Shown here: positions 17,973-28,006 of the stretch, in pieces
Layout of the letters: the number at the start of each line of letters is the position of its first letter
Numbering within the stretch: position 1 is the stretch's first letter
Origin: Anoxynatronum buryatiense
GTDB taxonomy: Bacteria > Bacillota > Clostridia > Peptostreptococcales > Tindalliaceae
Reading direction: 5' to 3'
DNA length: 64,000 nucleotides
Assembly (NCBI RefSeq): GCF_900182905.1
Contig: NZ_FXUF01000016.1
Location: forward strand, 1 to 64,000
Translations under genes and position numbers: made by a program
Notes under the pieces: generated by a model
The model's database searches: none
The model's input: only the letters and a program-made list of their open reading frames with translations
What the model was told of the DNA's origin: nothing

Positions 17973-19580
17973 TTACCACACGGCCACCATGCCGTCGGTA
18001 CGGGGTTCAGTGGCTCCGCAAAGGGTGCCGGCTTCATTTCTAAGAATGATCTGTCCTCTGCCAAAGCTTCCGGCGTCAGACTGGTAGACGATTTGATGGC
18101 CCTTCTTCCGAAGGGCTTCCACCAACAGTTCTGAAATGCTGGGTTCCATTTCGAAACGTTTTTCTCCCAGCCATTGCCAGCGGGGAGCATCCAGCGCTGC
18201 CTGAGGATTCAGCCCGTAGTCCACCAGGCGGGACACCACCTGCAGATGCCCCTGGGGCTGCATGAATCCGCCCATCACGCCAAAGGGCCCCAGGGGGCTC
18301 CCATCGCGGGTAAGAAAACCGGGAATAATCGTGTGATAGGGACGCTTTCCCGGCGCCACACAGTTGGGATGGGACGGGTCCATGGAAAAGTTGTGGCCCC
18401 GGTTGTGAAGCGCAATTCCCGTTCCCGGCACCACCAGCCCTGATCCAAATCCCATGTAGTTGCTTTGAATGTAAGAAACCATGTTGCCTTCTCCATCAGC
18501 GGCGGCCAGATAGACCGTGCCGGAAGCGGGCGGGGTTCCCGGTGCAGGTAACAGGGCCTCACTGCCAATGAGGCGGCTTCGTTCTTTGGCATAGCCAAAT
18601 GATAAAAGATCTTCCACGGTCACCTTCATGTGAGCAGGGTCGGCGATATGGGCCTTGCCATCGCTATAGGCCAGTTTCATGGCTTCCATTGACAAATGAA
18701 GGGATTCGCAGGTTTCTGTGGGATCCAGTTCAAACTGCCCGAGAATATTTAAGGCCATGAGCGCTACGATGCCGTGTCCGTTGGGTGGCAGCTCCCATAC
18801 ATCGACTCCCCGGTAATTGATGGAGAGGGGTTTTTCCCACTTGACTTCATAACGGGCCAGGTCATCTTTGGTGAGAAAACCGGTGATTTCTTTCATGAAA
18901 TCGTGAATTTGACACGCCAGATCACCTTCGTAGAAGTCCCGGGCATTGCTTTGAGCGATTTTTTCCAGCGTACGGGCATGATCTTCAGATCTCCATATTT
19001 CGCCGGCTTTTGGTGCCCGCCCCGATGGGGCAAAGGTTTTGAACCAGGCCTGATGTGCCGCTCCCTGATAATGTGCCGCTGCTTTTGTCACACCCCGTTC
19101 CCAGTTGCGGGCGGCCACAGGAGAAACCGGGTAGCCATGGCGTGCGAGATCAATGGCCGGCTTGAGCGTTGAGGTCAGGGGCAGTCTGCCAAAGGCTTCA
19201 GCCAGTGCTGCCCAGGCGGCGGGGGCTCCGGGAACAGTCACGGGAACAGGCCCGTGGGCTGGCATTTCGTGGAGGCCTCGCTGTTGCAAAGCTTCCAGCG
19301 ACAATGCTGCCGGTGCGGGGCCACTTGCATTGAGCCCATGAAGGCCATCCTTCAACCATACAATGGCAAAAGCGTCGCCGCCAATACCATTGGAGGTGGG
19401 CTCGGTAACAGTGAGGCAGGCTGCCGTGGCGATGGCTGCATCAACGGCATTTCCACCGGCTTTGAGGATGTCAAGCCCCGCCTGGGCCGCCAGTGGTTGT
19501 GAGGTGGCCACCATTCCCCGCTGTCCATAAACCAGTGTACGGCGGGAGGTGTAGGGGTAATGCTGGGCAGAAAAGTTCAT
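17973..19580 (-). CDS. Gamma-glutamyltransferase family protein (YwrD-like)
   Basis: N-terminal nucleophile hydrolase that matures by autocleavage before a Thr. The N-terminal family block GGNAVDAAIATAACLTVTEPTSNGIGGDAF and the small-subunit start GTVYLAAADGEGNMVS, whose Thr is the expected nucleophile, are present, as is GHGIVALMALNIL. No signal peptide is visible, unlike secreted GGT, and the length (535 aa from 19580) matches B. subtilis YwrD, so this is the cytoplasmic-type branch. Start 19580 has GGAAGGAG upstream. Probable role: hydrolysis or transfer of gamma-glutamyl groups of glutathione-like or poly-gamma-glutamyl compounds. Confidence 0.9.
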   Translation of the reverse strand: MNFSAQHYPYTSRRTLVYGQRGMVATSQPLAAQAGLDILKAGGNAVDAAIATAACLTVTEPTSNGIGGDAFAIVWLKDGLHGLNASGPAPAALSLEALQQRGLHEMPAHGPVPVTVPGAPAAWAALAEAFGRLPLTSTLKPAIDLARHGYPVSPVAARNWERGVTKAAAHYQGAAHQAWFKTFAPSGRAPKAGEIWRSEDHARTLEKIAQSNARDFYEGDLACQIHDFMKEITGFLTKDDLARYEVKWEKPLSINYRGVDVWELPPNGHGIVALMALNILGQFELDPTETCESLHLSMEAMKLAYSDGKAHIADPAHMKVTVEDLLSFGYAKERSRLIGSEALLPAPGTPPASGTVYLAAADGEGNMVSYIQSNYMGFGSGLVVPGTGIALHNRGHNFSMDPSHPNCVAPGKRPYHTIIPGFLTRDGSPLGPFGVMGGFMQPQGHLQVVSRLVDYGLNPQAALDAPRWQWLGEKRFEMEPSISELLVEALRKKGHQIVYQSDAGSFGRGQIILRNEAGTLCGATEPRTDGMVAVW

Positions 19581-19606
19581 GATGCCACTCCTTCCAGATG
19601 ATGATA

Positions 19607-21352
19607 TCACGGATTTTCACTTCGTCGGGCTTCTTCCAGGGATTCTTCCAGCATGTCCCAAACAGCGGGAAGTTCAAAGTCCTTTCGCCAGCCGGCAAAT
19701 CCACCAAGTTCGTACTGTTGGATCAGGCCGGCTTTCAGCCCCAGCGAACGCTCATCCTCCAGCCAAACACGGTAACGCTTGCCTTCTGCTTCATATTCGG
19801 CATAATACTGGCCAATGTCTTCCAGCCACTCCCAGTCTTCTTCCGTCACACCGTTTTCTTCCAGCGTGCGGCGGATAAACTGCATCCCCATGGCCCGGGA
19901 GCTGACACTGACGCCTCCTCCTGCCCGGGGAGTTTCTTCCCATAAGCGGGTGTAGAGAGGCAGTCCCAATAATACTTTTGAAGCCGGCACTTCTTCCAGG
20001 GTGGCGGCAATACCCCGTTCCACCCAATCCAGAGAAGCAACAGATCCGGCCACAGGGCTTGAACCCCAGTGTTCATCATAGGTCATCACTGCAAAATAAT
20101 CCACATGGGGTTCCAAAGCGCTGCGGTCATAGACCTGCGACCAGTTGAGACTGCCTCCGGGAATGGTCACATCGATGGAGACGATGAGCCCCTGCTCCCG
20201 CATGGTTTCGGAGAGTTCACCGACAAAATCGGTAAAGAGATCCTGATTGCGGTAATGGATGTTTTCAAAATCAATATTGATGCCATCCAGTTCATAGAGA
20301 GCCGCATAGACCATCAACTGATTGATGAACCGTCGCCGGCCTTCGGGATTCAGCATGAAGTTTTCTGTCAGATCAGGATCAAAGGCATTGGTCACCAGTC
20401 CCCAGAGCTGGTACCCCTGGTTTTTCATGGTTTGCGCATAGCGAAACTGCCCACGGTTTTCCAGGTCGCCGGCTTCATTTTTCAGTTCGAACCAGGTGGG
20501 AGAAAAGACATGAAGGGCATCGATGGGAAATTCTTCACTTCGATCCGGGTGATTGGCACTGACATAGTCCCACACCAGCCCAAAGGGATGCGGCAGCGGA
20601 TGAGGGTCAGCAGACTTCAGCTGCAGTTCTCTTGAATCAGTTTCACGGCGTTTCAACCCGCCTACGGCTGCCTGAGGCACAAATCCTGTCTGGCCTGATT
20701 CACTGAGTACCTGGTAATGGTTTTCGTAGATGGCCAGTACCTGAAGGGTTTCTCCGGCTTCAAGGGTGGCTGTTCCCGGATCGAGGCGGCGGGTGCCTGT
20801 TCGCAGGGTTGTTTTTTTAAGGATTTCTCCCTGTTGCCATGAACGATGAGCGTCGTTGACCACCAGCAACCGATACTCCGGGCGCCACTCCACCGTAACG
20901 CCCAGCAGAGGAGCCACACCACTGATGGGAAAATACAGGACACCGCCCTCTTCCATCAGATTGATTTCAATGGGAAAAGTAACTTGGTGCAGAAGATCTG
21001 TCAAATCTCTGCGATCAAGCTGGAGATGGTTTTTATGGGGAATCCAGCGAGCTTTGGCGCTTTGCTCCAAAATCTCCAGTTCCGGCAGCAGGTGCGATTT
21101 TACCCAATCCACGGGCAGAAAAGCCACACCCTGTCGGGTAAAAGTGGTTGTCTGACCCGGTTCGCCGTTATAGATCAGGGTATGGGCCGGCGGCGGTGTT
21201 TCACGGTGAAACAGGCGGCTCATCATCTCCGGTCCAAAAAAATAGAAAAGGAGGGTTGATGTTACAAAAGCGAGCACCAGTATCAGTTTAATTCGAATTT
21301 TTTTTTGATTGGCCTGTATCTCTTTTCTGCGGTCCATGCGGGTCAATGTCAT
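19607..21352 (-). CDS. Membrane-anchored GH18 glycosidase-like protein with SH3-like domain (SleL/YaaH-like)
   Basis: 581-residue protein with an N-terminal membrane anchor (about residues 23-42), a copper-amine-oxidase-like/beta domain, an SH3-like segment (about 185-235: TLEAGETLQVLAIYENHYQVLS), and a C-terminal GH18 barrel. The GH18 catalytic motif DGINIDFENI with the acid/base Glu is intact, as are YFAVMTYDEHWGS and VLLGLPLYTR. This matches spore-cortex/peptidoglycan N-acetylglucosaminidases such as SleL/YaaH, so cell-wall turnover is likely. The ATG at 21352 is only 3 nt from AGGAG; a TTG at 21346 has better spacing. Confidence 0.87.
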   Translation of the reverse strand: MTLTRMDRRKEIQANQKKIRIKLILVLAFVTSTLLFYFFGPEMMSRLFHRETPPPAHTLIYNGEPGQTTTFTRQGVAFLPVDWVKSHLLPELEILEQSAKARWIPHKNHLQLDRRDLTDLLHQVTFPIEINLMEEGGVLYFPISGVAPLLGVTVEWRPEYRLLVVNDAHRSWQQGEILKKTTLRTGTRRLDPGTATLEAGETLQVLAIYENHYQVLSESGQTGFVPQAAVGGLKRRETDSRELQLKSADPHPLPHPFGLVWDYVSANHPDRSEEFPIDALHVFSPTWFELKNEAGDLENRGQFRYAQTMKNQGYQLWGLVTNAFDPDLTENFMLNPEGRRRFINQLMVYAALYELDGINIDFENIHYRNQDLFTDFVGELSETMREQGLIVSIDVTIPGGSLNWSQVYDRSALEPHVDYFAVMTYDEHWGSSPVAGSVASLDWVERGIAATLEEVPASKVLLGLPLYTRLWEETPRAGGGVSVSSRAMGMQFIRRTLEENGVTEEDWEWLEDIGQYYAEYEAEGKRYRVWLEDERSLGLKAGLIQQYELGGFAGWRKDFELPAVWDMLEESLEEARRSENP

Positions 21353-21387
21353 CAGCTCCTGTTTGTCAGTTCCCGTGACGGATGGCT

Positions 21388-22761
21388 CTATGTCATACCG
21401 GTCATGGCTGCCGGTTGAATCAGTTCATCGTAAGTGGACTCGTCCATGAGGTGCAGATTCATGACGGCTTCTTTGAGGGTCAGGTTTTCCTGATGGGCTT
21501 TCAGTGCTGCCTGGGCTGCGGTTTCGTAGCCAATCACCGGCACTAGTGCTGTCACCAGCATCAGTGAGCGTTCCACAACTTCCTGAATGCGGGTTTCGTT
21601 GGCAGTTAGTCCCGCAGCGCAGCGAAGGGTAAAGGAACGCACGCCATCGCTGAGCAGTCTCACTGACTGAAGAAAATTGTGGATCATCACCGGCATGTAC
21701 ACGTTCAGCTGAAAGTTTCCCTGACTGGCAGCAAGGCCGATCACAGTATCATTTCCCATGACCTGGCAGGCAATCATGCTCAGTGCCTCACATTGGGTGG
21801 GATTCACCTTTCCCGGCATGATGGAGCTCCCTGGTTCGTTGGCGGGCAGAATCAGCTCACCGATCCCGCAGCGGGGACCACTGGCCAGCCATCGGATATC
21901 GTTGGCTATTTTCATGAGATTGGCCGCCAGCGCTTTCAGGGCGCCATGGGAGAAAACCAGGCGGTCGTGACTGGTGAGGGCATGAAACTTATTGGTATCT
22001 TCCACAAATGTTTTTCCTGTTGCTTCACTGATGCCCACAGTCACCGCTGCCCCAAATCCCTCAGGTGCATTTAATCCCGTTCCCACTGCTGTTCCACCAA
22101 TGGCCAGCGCTTTCATTTCATCGGCACCGCACCTGATCATCCGCAGGTTGTTTTCCAGCATGGCTTCCCAACCACTGATTTCCTGTCCCAGAGTGAGTGG
22201 GGTGGCATCCTGCAGGTGGGTTCGTCCAATTTTCACCAGGTGCCGATAATGCAGGGATTTTTCAGCCATAACTCTCCGCAGTCCCTCAATGGCAGGAATC
22301 AGTTCTTCTTCCAGCGCGAGAACCGAGGCGATGGCCATGGCTGTGGGAAAGACATCATTGGAACTCTGGCTGCAGTTCACATGGTCATTGGGGTGCACCA
22401 GTCCAGGCTCGCTCAGTTCGTTGCACCGATGGGCAATGACTTCGTTCACATTCATATTTGTCTGAGTACCACTGCCTGTCTGCCAGACCGACAATGGAAA
22501 TTCATCATCATACAACCCTGTTCTCACTTCTTCCGCCACCTGGATGATCAGCCGGCTTCTTTTTTCATCCAGCACTCCCAGGCGGTGATTCACTTCCGCT
22601 GCCGTCTTTTTCACGAGGGCCAGGGCATGAATCAGCGCCAAGGGCATTTTTTCTTCTCCGATGGGAAAATTTTCTAGACTGCGCTGTGTCTGGGCGGCCC
22701 ATCGCCGATGGGCCGGAACGGCAATGCGCCCCAAAGCATCGTGTTCCATGCGAGTTTTCAT
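21388..22761 (-). CDS. fumC: Fumarate hydratase, class II
   Basis: Homotetrameric fumarase/aspartase superfamily enzyme converting fumarate to L-malate. The superfamily signature GSSIMPGKVNP is intact, and active-site segments SGTQTNMNVNEV, HPNDHVNCSQSSNDVFPTAM and GRTHLQDATP all fit FumC rather than aspartase (oxygen-stable, no Fe-S). Start at 22761 is preceded by AAGGATG; the protein is then 457 aa, near the usual 460-467. It heads a minus-strand series GH18-ggt-glnS with short gaps. Confidence 0.93.
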   Translation of the reverse strand: MKTRMEHDALGRIAVPAHRRWAAQTQRSLENFPIGEEKMPLALIHALALVKKTAAEVNHRLGVLDEKRSRLIIQVAEEVRTGLYDDEFPLSVWQTGSGTQTNMNVNEVIAHRCNELSEPGLVHPNDHVNCSQSSNDVFPTAMAIASVLALEEELIPAIEGLRRVMAEKSLHYRHLVKIGRTHLQDATPLTLGQEISGWEAMLENNLRMIRCGADEMKALAIGGTAVGTGLNAPEGFGAAVTVGISEATGKTFVEDTNKFHALTSHDRLVFSHGALKALAANLMKIANDIRWLASGPRCGIGELILPANEPGSSIMPGKVNPTQCEALSMIACQVMGNDTVIGLAASQGNFQLNVYMPVMIHNFLQSVRLLSDGVRSFTLRCAAGLTANETRIQEVVERSLMLVTALVPVIGYETAAQAALKAHQENLTLKEAVMNLHLMDESTYDELIQPAAMTGMT

Positions 22762-22817
22762 CCCGTCACATCCTTGTTCTGTTTTCATTTAAGATCACCG
22801 TGCTCAGGCAGTTTGCA

Positions 22818-22860
22818 AAAAGGCCGGGCACACCTGATGGACAGGGGCCTGGCCTTTGCA
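22818..22860 (-). terminator. Intrinsic terminator of the SLH surface protein gene
   Basis: On the minus strand AAAGGCCAGG pairs with the CCCGGCCTTT arm (one mismatch, longer loop) and is followed by TTTTT. It lies 35 nt after the stop codon at 22895. Confidence 0.8.
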
Positions 22861-22894
22861 TGCTCAGCCTTCCGTGACTGATTTCATTATACCA

Positions 22895-25315
22895 TTATCT
22901 TCGTTGCTGAGCCACTGCCTTATAAAGGATATCCGCGGTTTCTGCCATGGTGGCTTCATCTTGGGGACGAAACTGCCCCGTGCCGTTGATGATCCCTAAT
23001 CCGTAATTGATGGCCACTGCTCCCAGCGCCTTCTGGGAAATGGTGTCAGCGTCGGCATAGGGCACCTGGAAAATATGGGTGGCATCTGCCAGCTGCCGGT
23101 ACCCCATGAAACGAGTCATCCACAGAGCCAAATCTTCACGGGTGATGGTGGCTTCCCGCTGGAACTCCTGAGGTTGGTTATCAATATAGCCATAACGAAT
23201 GGCCCACTGCAGGTAACGATAATCTTCATCTGCTTCCGACACATCCACAAACTGTACTTTTTCATCACCACCGGCTTCCATCATGGGGCCGTAGTAATCC
23301 ATCCCCCGGGCCTTCACCATCATTTTGACCGCATCCATGCGGGTAACGGGCTCGTCGGGATCAAAACTGGTGGTGTCCAAAATCCCCTGCTGGGCCAGCA
23401 GGCGGGCAGTCCGTTCAACCCAGTGGCCGCTGATGCGGGCATCAAACCCCTGGGAATCCTGCTGGGGCAGAGCACGACCATTGTAATCCAGCTGCGTGCC
23501 GTCCTGTGCATCTACGTAGGGATAGTTACTGGTGGCTTCGTTGAACATCCACCGGTATACCAGTTTGGTTTCATATTCAGGATACATGCTGTCGTAGTTG
23601 GTGTTATAACGCAGGTAAGCCAGTTCAAGGCGGTAATTTTTCAGCAGTGCTTCCATTCCTTGCCGGGCAGTCATCAGGTTTTCGGCTCTTGGAAGTGTCA
23701 GTGTGTCACTCCATCTGTCGGTGTAATTGGTGACGGTACCGGTGGTGGCGTTGATGCCCACACTCAGATTGTTTTCATCGAATACGATGCCTTCGATGAT
23801 TCTGGGGAAATAATAGTAGTATTCTGTGGGCTGCATTACCTGACCATCCATGATTTCACGTTGCTGCAGACTGCGCTGCCAGGTGCGAATTTCATTGATT
23901 CTGCCGGGGTGATAGGCGGCGATCATCTCGATGGCCATATCGTATCCCTCTTCCCAGCTCAGGGCAGGCTTTTCTGTGTTGCCATAGGGGCCTTCCATAT
24001 ACTGCCACCAATTGAAAGCAATCAGTTCACCGGTACGTGCATTCACCATTACCCGCCCATTGGTATAACCAGGCATCATCATGCGTTCATCGTCATTGCT
24101 GTCACTGGGTTCTTCCGATTCTGTCAGTGTAAAGTCCAGGTTCCATGCACTGCGTCCCACGGTCTCCCAGTAATGGTCCCCTTCCATGTAGTTGGCTGCC
24201 TGGATGACCGCCTCTTTTCCTGCCAGTTCCCGAATATAGCTCAGCGCAATTTCTTCAGCCTGTTGCTGATTCAAGGGCTGGGGCAAAGAAGAAACCGGTA
24301 CGGCCTGAGCTGCAATGGCTTCTTTATCGGCAGGTGTCAGATCTTTTTCCAGCATGTCAAGGATATCATCCTGTCCGCTCCAGTCAACCGGCTGACCGGT
24401 CTTGGCATTGATCATGCTCACCATGGAGGCGTCCATTCTGTATGCCAGCCGGAACTGGCTGGGAATCGACTCATAGGTAAATTCATTTCGCAGGGGTAGG
24501 TAAAAAAGCTCCGACTGCATGAGGCCGGTTAAACGGCTTCGCGCCTGGGACTCACTGATGATTCCCTGGGCATCGGGCAACTCGGGGTCAGTTTCCCATC
24601 GCTGACCGAACCACTTGATTTCACCGGTACTGCCATCAATACTAATGTTCACAAAATTGGCATCATAGATAATCCCGTCGATCTGACGCACATAGTTAAA
24701 CGAATACTGGTACGTTCCCATGGCAGCCATTCCCATGTAGTTTTCAGGGTTTTCCCGAAGCTGCATGTCTGCCAGGCGCCCTGGAAAGAGCTGTTGAATG
24801 AAACTTTCTGCTTTTTGCCGGGCTTCGTGGCGTGTCAATTGAAGCAGCGGTCTTTGAACTTCACCGTAACTCCCTCTGTCCTGGCTCAGATCCATAATCT
24901 CTCCGGTGCCGGCATCCAATGTGACGTTGGCGCTGGCATAGTTCATGGGATCACTTAGATACCAGTAGAGGTTCCACACATACCGGTCTGTTAACTGCCA
25001 GTCTCGCCGGTATTCGGTGTTCAGTTGAAAGTTGCCGGTGGTGACATCCATGCCGGCATGTTTTCTCAATGCTTCTGTCGCAATCTCAACGGCATGTTCC
25101 CTGCTCATTTCCGGTGTCACGCCGGGTTCGATGAAATCCTGACCGCCATTTAACGGCATATCCATCGTTGCTTCCGGTGTTGTCACCGGCATCTCTGCCG
25201 CCTCTGTCGCAATTACCGGCTCTGTCGCAGTCAGCGCAAAGACACTGTTGAGACTACCGGCAACCAGTGCTGCCACCAGGAGCAACACCAGCCATTTGGG
25301 TTGTTTTTGACTCAT
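22895..25315 (-). CDS. S-layer-anchored protein with YcdB/YcdC-type repeats and three SLH domains
   Basis: 806-residue secreted protein. The signal peptide is at residues 1-28 (KWLVLLLVAALVAGSLNSVFA). The long middle part holds several copies of a PepSY-like YcdB/YcdC module, each with an internal ...ANVTLDAGTGEIMDL... or VNARTGELIAFNWW-type strand pair. Three SLH repeats close the protein (DPDEPVTRMDAVKMM; ITREDLALWMTRFMG; LGIINGTGQFRPQDEAT), anchoring it to secondary cell-wall polymer. Start at 25315 has GGGAGG 6 nt upstream; an open frame continues upstream without a binding site. A protease-inhibitory or surface-assembly role is possible from PepSY relatives. Confidence 0.88.
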   Translation of the reverse strand: MSQKQPKWLVLLLVAALVAGSLNSVFALTATEPVIATEAAEMPVTTPEATMDMPLNGGQDFIEPGVTPEMSREHAVEIATEALRKHAGMDVTTGNFQLNTEYRRDWQLTDRYVWNLYWYLSDPMNYASANVTLDAGTGEIMDLSQDRGSYGEVQRPLLQLTRHEARQKAESFIQQLFPGRLADMQLRENPENYMGMAAMGTYQYSFNYVRQIDGIIYDANFVNISIDGSTGEIKWFGQRWETDPELPDAQGIISESQARSRLTGLMQSELFYLPLRNEFTYESIPSQFRLAYRMDASMVSMINAKTGQPVDWSGQDDILDMLEKDLTPADKEAIAAQAVPVSSLPQPLNQQQAEEIALSYIRELAGKEAVIQAANYMEGDHYWETVGRSAWNLDFTLTESEEPSDSNDDERMMMPGYTNGRVMVNARTGELIAFNWWQYMEGPYGNTEKPALSWEEGYDMAIEMIAAYHPGRINEIRTWQRSLQQREIMDGQVMQPTEYYYYFPRIIEGIVFDENNLSVGINATTGTVTNYTDRWSDTLTLPRAENLMTARQGMEALLKNYRLELAYLRYNTNYDSMYPEYETKLVYRWMFNEATSNYPYVDAQDGTQLDYNGRALPQQDSQGFDARISGHWVERTARLLAQQGILDTTSFDPDEPVTRMDAVKMMVKARGMDYYGPMMEAGGDEKVQFVDVSEADEDYRYLQWAIRYGYIDNQPQEFQREATITREDLALWMTRFMGYRQLADATHIFQVPYADADTISQKALGAVAINYGLGIINGTGQFRPQDEATMAETADILYKAVAQQRR

Positions 25316-25518
25316 TTCCCATTCCTCCCTGTGATCAATGACGGTTGTTCTGCTGTTGCATTGATACCCATTATGACGTTCATATATAAAAGAAGTTGCA
25401 GTCACCGAAAAATATATTTCGAAGTCACTGATGGCTGGGCACATTGATTAGCCGCGGGTTGCAGGGGTATATGTTAGATGGTAAAATGTCTGAAACAACA
25501 AATTGAAAGACAGGTGAC

Positions 25519-26754
25519 ATGATGGATGCTACTCAGCTGGGTCAATGGCTTCAAAACAGTGCATTGTCTGAACTTCTGGGAAATCTGGTTTTAGGGGCTC
25601 TCTTTATATTGCTGGCCCTTGGCGCTTATTATCTGATTCACATTGGAAATTCGAAAGTGCCAGAGCCCAGGCAGCTGAAGTTCGATACGGGCCAGTTCAA
25701 ACTGATTTTTTTCATGGTACTGGGTACACTGGTTGTTTTGTGGATTTTTGCACGTCGCGCGCTCATTTTGTCGTTACTGACGCCTTTTTTCATCTCCGGC
25801 GTGCTGGCTTATGCCCTGAATCCCGTGGTTGCTTACCTGGTGAGGCGAAAGCTCAGCCGTCTTCAGGCGGTGGCGGCTCTTTTTGTCACTTTAATCGTCC
25901 TTCTGGTGGTATTGTCAATGACACTGCTGCCGAGTCTGGGAAGTGAAATCAGGCATCTGGGAGAACAACTGCCCCAGTACAGCCTCCAGTGGTATAAGCA
26001 GGCGGAAAGCTGGTACAACCAACACCTTGCTGCTTATGCATTTCTTCCAGACAACCTTGATCAGGTAACCGATTTCTTTGGCCTTGATTTTCAGACAGTC
26101 AGCAACTGGCTGCTTCAATCTTTGGGTTCTCTCATGAAGGGTGTCAGTTCACTGGTATCCAGCCTGGTGACCCTGGTGACCGTTCCGGTGCTCACCTTCT
26201 ATTTTATGAAAGACGGTGATAAGATTGCCGGCAGTGTGAAACGCTCAGTGCCTCCCGGAAGCAGGCAGTGGATGCTTCCACTGGCCCGTCAGATTGATGA
26301 TGTGCTGGGCGGCTTTATCCGGGGACAGTTGATTGTGGCCCTTTTTGTTGGGATACTCAGTGGCATGGCCCTGTTGCTGTTGGGCATTGATTTTGCCCTG
26401 ATTCTGGGAATCGTCGCCGGTATCACCAATATTATTCCCTATCTGGGACCTTTCATTGGCGCAGTACCGGCTGTGTTAATGGCTCTGCTCACCAGCCCGC
26501 TGCAAACTCTCTGGGTGATTCTTGCCTTTACTGTGATTCAGCAGGTGGAGAGCAGTGTCATATCGCCCCGAATTGTTGGAAAACGGGTGGGTCTTCATCC
26601 CACGCTGGTGATTTTGGCCCTCCTCACGGGAGGCGCGCTTTGGGGTTTGGTGGGACTGCTTATTGCCGTGCCGGCGGCCGCAGTAGTCCGCGTACTTATT
26701 CTGGCCATCATTGGCTGGTTTCGCGAAAGATATCCCTCGTTCTTCGAACAGTAA
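25519..26754 (+). CDS. AI-2E family transporter (PF01594)
   Basis: 411-residue membrane protein with seven or eight hydrophobic segments. The conserved C-terminal half has GGFIRGQLIVALFVGILSGMALLLLGIDFALILG, GITNIIPYLGPFIGAVPAVLMAL and the ISPRIVGKRVGLHPTLVILALLTGG signature of the AI-2E/YtvI/PerM group. These proteins export diverse solutes (some are Na+/H+ antiporters in alkaliphiles); autoinducer transport should not be assumed. It is divergent from the SLH gene. Start 25519 or 25522, with AGGTG upstream. Confidence 0.9.
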   Translation: MMDATQLGQWLQNSALSELLGNLVLGALFILLALGAYYLIHIGNSKVPEPRQLKFDTGQFKLIFFMVLGTLVVLWIFARRALILSLLTPFFISGVLAYALNPVVAYLVRRKLSRLQAVAALFVTLIVLLVVLSMTLLPSLGSEIRHLGEQLPQYSLQWYKQAESWYNQHLAAYAFLPDNLDQVTDFFGLDFQTVSNWLLQSLGSLMKGVSSLVSSLVTLVTVPVLTFYFMKDGDKIAGSVKRSVPPGSRQWMLPLARQIDDVLGGFIRGQLIVALFVGILSGMALLLLGIDFALILGIVAGITNIIPYLGPFIGAVPAVLMALLTSPLQTLWVILAFTVIQQVESSVISPRIVGKRVGLHPTLVILALLTGGALWGLVGLLIAVPAAAVVRVLILAIIGWFRERYPSFFEQ

Positions 26755-26799
26755 ATGACTCCGCTCCATTGTTTTCCCTGTGATTTCCAGTGCCACAAG

Positions 26800-26844
26800 A
26801 AAAACCCTGCGGCTCACACATGCGATGTGAGCCACAGGGTTTTT
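26800..26844. terminator. Bidirectional terminator
   Basis: AAAAACCCTGCGGCTCACA pairs with TGTGAGCCACAGGGTTTTT (one mismatch), giving A-run/U-run symmetry. It ends both the AI-2E transporter gene and the convergent HD-GYP gene. Confidence 0.92.
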
Positions 26845-26855
26845 GATTCGTGAGG

Positions 26856-27971
26856 TTACACGAAGTCGCGGATCTGGAGGTGGCGGTATTCATTCTGGTT
26901 CAGATCCACCACTTCTTCAGAGTCATCCATGCGCACCATGGGACGGTGAATGTTCTGCCGGGGAACAAAGATAATCTCTCCGGTGCGACCGTCCTGCAGG
27001 ATAATCCGCTGACCTGTAAACAGGGTTCCGATTCGATTAAGGAACAGGTAGAGCACTTTGGGATCCAGCAATTCGTTGAATTCTGTTTCCATAATGCGAA
27101 TGGCTTCAAAGGGAGTCATTTTATCCCGGTGGGGACGCTTTGATGTCAGGGCGTTATATACATCTGCCACGGCAACAATTCGTGCGTAAAAGGGAATATC
27201 CTCTCCTTTCAGGCCCATGGGATATCCACTGCCATCCATCCGTTCATGATGATGCAACACACCCATGGCCACCTGATGTGACAGAAAGTGGTAATCTTTA
27301 ATGGCTTCGTAACTGTATTGGGCATGTTTACGGGCTTCAGCAAATTCCAGTTCAGAGAACACCCCTTTTTTTTGCATGATTTCAGAATCAACTTTCATCT
27401 TGCCTATGTCAATAAAGAGAGCTGTCTGCGTCAGTTCCTTCAGCTGATCGTCGGGAAGTTCCATCCAGCGTCCAATGAGGTGGCTGGTGAGGGCCACGTT
27501 GTGAGAATGGACATACGTGCTGTCATCCAGATCTCGTACTTTCTGCATCAACTGCATCACATTAATGTCCGCATCAAAAGCGGTAAGGGTTTCATCCAGC
27601 CGTTCTCCCAGTGTTTCTTTGTTGACTTCGCCGTCCATCATCATTCGCTGAAACTCCATTTTCAACCGGTCGCATTTTTCATCAATGGTCTCCAGAAACA
27701 CCTTCGCCTGGCGTTCCTGAAGGGTTTCCTGCTTTGGGGGGCGGTGTGTCTCGACTTCAGTCCCGGCTATCTCTTCAGGGATCCGAACTTTCAGCATCAT
27801 GATACCGTGAGTCGTCAGTACATGCTTGACTCTGTCAATCTCGTCCAAAATGTGCCCCCGCGGAAGCAGCACCATTCCCTGTGCCGAGTATACATCCTGG
27901 TCTATCATCATCCCCTGCTTCAACTCTTCCAAAAATATGTTTTTTGATGTCACATAGACAATTTCCGACAT
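26856..27971 (-). CDS. HD-GYP domain protein, probably degenerate at the HD motif
   Basis: 371-residue protein: an N-terminal region found before many HD-GYP domains (about residues 1-130; ...QDVYSAQGMVLLPRGHIL...), then an HD-GYP domain. The GYP half is intact (HHHERMDGSGYPMGL, DVYNALTSKRPHR). In the HD half the usual HDIGK reads IDIGK (TALFIDIGKMKV), so the metal-ligand His is replaced by Ile while Asp stays; the earlier His of HSHNVA is kept. Classical HD-GYP proteins hydrolyse c-di-GMP; this one may be weak, inactive or a binding protein. It follows the GGDEF gene by 35 bp, so the two are likely one operon. Confidence 0.9.
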   Translation of the reverse strand: MSEIVYVTSKNIFLEELKQGMMIDQDVYSAQGMVLLPRGHILDEIDRVKHVLTTHGIMMLKVRIPEEIAGTEVETHRPPKQETLQERQAKVFLETIDEKCDRLKMEFQRMMMDGEVNKETLGERLDETLTAFDADINVMQLMQKVRDLDDSTYVHSHNVALTSHLIGRWMELPDDQLKELTQTALFIDIGKMKVDSEIMQKKGVFSELEFAEARKHAQYSYEAIKDYHFLSHQVAMGVLHHHERMDGSGYPMGLKGEDIPFYARIVAVADVYNALTSKRPHRDKMTPFEAIRIMETEFNELLDPKVLYLFLNRIGTLFTGQRIILQDGRTGEIIFVPRQNIHRPMVRMDDSEEVVDLNQNEYRHLQIRDFV

Positions 27972-28006
27972 ATCCGACCTCCAGCAATCATTGATTGGTA
28001 CCGCCT

